Positions 5,493 to 7,346 of a stretch of DNA of 7,346 nt are shown here, one piece after another; position 1 is the stretch's first letter; every line of letters begins with the position of its first letter. Made by a program: the position numbers and the translations under genes. The stretch is from Aquirhabdus sp. GTDB lineage: Bacteria > Pseudomonadota > Gammaproteobacteria > Pseudomonadales > Moraxellaceae. The stretch is from the NCBI GenBank assembly GCA_030151145.1, contig JASLEL010000122.1, positions 1-7,346 of the forward strand, written 5' to 3'. The notes under the pieces are model-generated. The model was not told where the DNA came from. It was given only the letters and a program-made list of their open reading frames with translations, and searched no databases.

Positions 5493-6278
5493 TCACTTCA
5501 CCACCTCAGACTCGACCACCATATCCAGCACATAGGCATACGACGGTGTACCCTGCACGCTATAGCGCTTCAGACGCAGCACATTGCGCACGCCCGCCTC
5601 ATGGGTATAGCCCTCGATGGCCTCGCGCTGCACCCGCCAGTCGCTCGGTGCGCCGACCTGTAGTCCTTGGGCATCATAGCGTCGCTCTCGCACCTGCAGA
5701 CATTGGCCTGTCGTATCGCCACACGGCACCGTCTTGGCTGCGACCTCGATAAAGACCGTCTCACCGGGGCCACCATAGCGTGTCTCAGCCGTAGGCTCTC
5801 CCTGCCATGTCAGGGTGTCGCCCTGTACATTCTTAAGCGTCAGGATTGGGCGAGGTGACTGCGACGACACGCTGATGGTCGAGCGCCCCTGCAGACGCTG
5901 GTCGATTGCCTGATCCAGTGCCGACAGCGCCGGATCGGTACAGGCCATCATCGTGTGGCGCAGAGGGCCGACGACAAGCTGTCCTTGTTCTACGCGATAG
6001 CCGCCGCCGATCGCATTGCAGCTATTGGCGATGCTGATGCTTTCCGCCGTGAAGTTGAGCGTCAGCGGACGATCTGCCCGGACAAAGAGCGCATCAATAC
6101 GTTTCCCTACGGCATCGGTGGCATCGACCAGCCGCCAGTGATATTGCGTCAGTTGCGTCTGATCCGGTGTGGTCTGGGCGTTGGCGGCGGATGTCGCCGA
6201 GCCGGATGAGAAGTGTGGGATGTGCGCGCAGGCAGTGAGCATGAGTGGCAAACAGAGTATGAGGGCAATCGGTTTCAT
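5493..6278 (-). CDS. META (HslJ-like) plus DUF4377 domain lipoprotein
   Basis: A 261-residue predicted lipoprotein from ATG 6278. The signal peptide MKPIALILCLPLMLTAC ends in a lipobox (L14-T-A-C17), so Cys17 would be lipidated and the protein held in the cell envelope. A Ser/Thr/Gln-rich linker (about 22-44) leads to a META domain at about 46-160. Its hallmarks are YHWRLV, SISIANSCNAIGGGY and the MACTDP segment (111-116), with conserved cysteines 87 and 113. A DUF4377 domain follows at about 174-258 (FIEVAAKTVPCG, QCLQVRE, IEGYTHEAGVRNVLRLK). META-domain proteins such as HslJ are linked to stress and novobiocin resistance in E. coli; the role of this two-domain form is unknown. A TTG at 6296 would add six residues before the signal peptide and is less likely. 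It appears monocistronic, ending near REP copy C. Confidence 0.88.
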   Translation of the reverse strand: MKPIALILCLPLMLTACAHIPHFSSGSATSAANAQTTPDQTQLTQYHWRLVDATDAVGKRIDALFVRADRPLTLNFTAESISIANSCNAIGGGYRVEQGQLVVGPLRHTMMACTDPALSALDQAIDQRLQGRSTISVSSQSPRPILTLKNVQGDTLTWQGEPTAETRYGGPGETVFIEVAAKTVPCGDTTGQCLQVRERRYDAQGLQVGAPSDWRVQREAIEGYTHEAGVRNVLRLKRYSVQGTPSYAYVLDMVVESEVVK

Positions 6279-6698
6279 AAAAGAGGCCTGTGACAAAGTA
6301 TGATGATTTATGGTCCTGATCTATCAAAGCGACACGTCAGGACGTTTTGACCAAGCATACAAACAAAGCCCGTCAATGACCTTAAGCAATTCGCTACGGA
6401 TTTGTTGTTTTTGATCACAAAAGGCCGAGGAGATTGCCCGCCAGAATCATGAGCTCCCGTTCGCCATGCGGATGGACCTTCTGAAGCCGATGGGGGGATT
6501 CCGATAGATCTTGCGACGATTGTCCGTCGTACGAGCTGGTCCGCGATACAGGATCTGTGATAAATATTCGAATCGATAGGACGGATGGTGGTGCGATGTC
6601 TTCCTTGGTGATTGATACTACTAGAAGGCGATGGCCGCTGTGGGCGGCCTGAACGATGCAGGCATTTTCTTATCGATAAAAACCTATGGAGCGCCAAT
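6279..6698. other. 420-bp divergent intergenic region without a convincing gene
   Basis: This stretch lies between the minus-strand lipoprotein and the plus-strand ABM gene. The only long open frame (minus strand, 6308-6712) encodes an Arg/Ser/His-rich product with no domain, overlaps the ABM start and has no good ribosome site. Small inverted repeats occur at 6514-6529 (CGACG/CGTCG) and 6633-6649. No clear sigma70 promoter for either gene was found; a TAAATA preceded by TGA (6558-6566) is the best weak -10. No tRNA or known riboswitch pattern was recognised. Confidence 0.5.
6633..6649 (+). other. GC-rich hairpin upstream of the ABM gene
   Basis: GGCCGC/GCGGCC perfect 6-bp arms around the loop TGTGG. 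It lies 49 bp before the ABM start codon. It is followed 15 bp later by a short TTTT (6664-6667), not a proper U tract. It could be a leader structure or a weak attenuator; the role is unproven. Confidence 0.4.
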
Positions 6699-7046
6699 AT
6701 GATTGCCGTCATCTTTGAGGTGATTCCCCACGCCGAATATCGCCAGTCCTATCTCGATACCGCCCAAGCCTTGGTCAAGCATCTGGTGACGTTCGATGGC
6801 TTTATTTCTATTGAGCGCTTTGAGAGTCTCTCGCAGCCGGGCAAGCTGCTGTCGCTGTCCTTTTGGCGTGATGAAGCGGCCGTGCAGACATGGCGTAACT
6901 TCGAGCAGCATCGGCAGGCGCAGCATGCCGGGCGTCATACGTTCTTTGCGGACTATCGGCTGCGGATCGCGTCTGTCCTCCGGGATTATGGGCCTGAAGC
7001 AAATACAGAGCGCCCGTTGGACTCACAGACAGCGCATGGCATCTGA
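6699..7046 (+). CDS. Antibiotic biosynthesis monooxygenase (ABM) domain protein
   Basis: A 115-residue protein from ATG 6699, with GGAG (6688-6691) at 7-nt spacing. It shows the ABM dimeric ferredoxin-like fold pattern: a first strand MIAVIFEVIP, a helix with YLDTAQALVKHLV, the DGFISIERFES strand (33-43), KLLSLSFWRDEAAVQTWRN (49-67) and a final helix containing HRQAQ. The phrase SFWRDEAAVQTWR is especially typical. Members include cofactor-free quinone-forming monooxygenases, haem-degrading enzymes and many small stress proteins; the exact reaction cannot be told. The last 20 residues (after RDYGPEA) are probably a disordered tail. An in-frame start at 6612 would add 29 residues with no family resemblance. 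It stands alone with a long upstream region. Confidence 0.85.
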   Translation: MIAVIFEVIPHAEYRQSYLDTAQALVKHLVTFDGFISIERFESLSQPGKLLSLSFWRDEAAVQTWRNFEQHRQAQHAGRHTFFADYRLRIASVLRDYGPEANTERPLDSQTAHGI

Positions 7047-7137
7047 CGGACGTTTGCTGTGGATATGATGGCCTTGCTGCGGGGTATGCAGTCAGGTAAA
7101 AATAACTTTATTTTCCAGTCTTGGACAGGTCTAGGTT

Positions 7138-7346
7138 ATGAAGCATCTCATATTTGGTCTCGTCGCTGCAGCCACGCTGGCATCTTGTGCCACCACGCCC
7201 AGCTATACCAGCGTCAACGACATCACCCCTCCGACCAGCGATCAGGATCGGACGGCCAAGTGCCGCTGGATCGCGCAGGAGATCGAGAAGCAGCAGAACA
7301 TCGGTCTGAAAAGCGGTGGCATGCAGGGTCTGACTGCGGTTGCGAC
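7138..7346 (+). CDS. Small lipoprotein, N-terminal part, truncated by window end
   Basis: An open frame from ATG 7138 gives 69 residues and runs off the window. It begins MKHLIFGLVAAATLASC, a lipoprotein signal peptide with lipobox L14-A-S-C17. The mature part (ATTPSYTSVNDITPP) is short and polar, followed by a helical segment with KCRWIAQEIEKQQN (about 41-54) and a Gly-rich stretch at the edge. AGGT (7127-7130) is a plausible ribosome site at 7-nt spacing. I recognise no family. It is probably anchored in the envelope; nothing more can be said. A promoter could lie in the AT-rich 7097-7114 segment, which is also an imperfect palindrome. Confidence 0.75.
   Translation, partial: MKHLIFGLVAAATLASCATTPSYTSVNDITPPTSDQDRTAKCRWIAQEIEKQQNIGLKSGGMQGLTAVA

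Noticed and set aside
6308..6712. 134-residue minus-strand open frame in the long intergenic region
   Set aside because: Arg/Ser/His-rich, no recognisable domain, overlaps the ABM start codon and lacks a convincing ribosome site; a remnant of an old gene cannot be excluded but is not supported.
7099..7114. Rho-independent terminator after the ABM gene
   Set aside because: AAAATAA/TTATTTT arms contain no GC and the loop is only 2 nt, so the stem would be too weak; more likely an AT-rich promoter region.

Overview
The window is a stretch of ordinary-looking chromosome from a proteobacterium, most likely a gammaproteobacterium. The clues are a stand-alone phosphatidylserine decarboxylase of bacterial proenzyme type, a Tag-type 3-methyladenine glycosylase, a YbaK-type Cys-tRNA(Pro) deacylase and a RAYT transposase, the last three very close in motif layout to the E. 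coli proteins as I remember them. I cannot fix the family; Halomonadaceae-like or Moraxellaceae-like genomes are both possible. Most genes are moderately GC-rich, but one patch (about 4422-4800) is visibly AT-rich.

Layout. 1-356: 3' end of a lipocalin-like gene, followed by a double-hairpin terminator. 537-1621: two plus-strand genes, a cysteine-rich zinc-site/membrane protein of unknown function and a GNAT acetyltransferase. The GNAT gene runs 35 bp into the convergent psd gene (1587-2429, minus). 2646-4380: a plus-strand run of three housekeeping genes: tag (base-excision repair), a ybaK-type gene (translation quality control) and a DEDDh 3'-5' exonuclease. 4395-5461: a small mobile-DNA island with three nearly identical REP palindromes, one degenerate half copy, a RAYT (REP-associated tyrosine transposase) and an AT-rich gene for a two-helix membrane zinc-ribbon protein. 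5493-6278 (minus): META-DUF4377 lipoprotein. 6279-6698: long divergent intergenic region with no convincing gene. 6699-7046: ABM-type monooxygenase-fold protein. 7138-7346: start of a small lipoprotein cut by the window edge.

The most interesting part is the REP/RAYT island. The RAYT gene sits between two inverted REPs, one only 4 nt past its stop codon. A second, compositionally foreign gene lies between the heads of two REPs next door, as if it were cargo. No CRISPR array, rRNA, tRNA or phage module is visible. The rest of the window is mainly conserved housekeeping or envelope genes. No complete new defence or biosynthetic system can be supported here.
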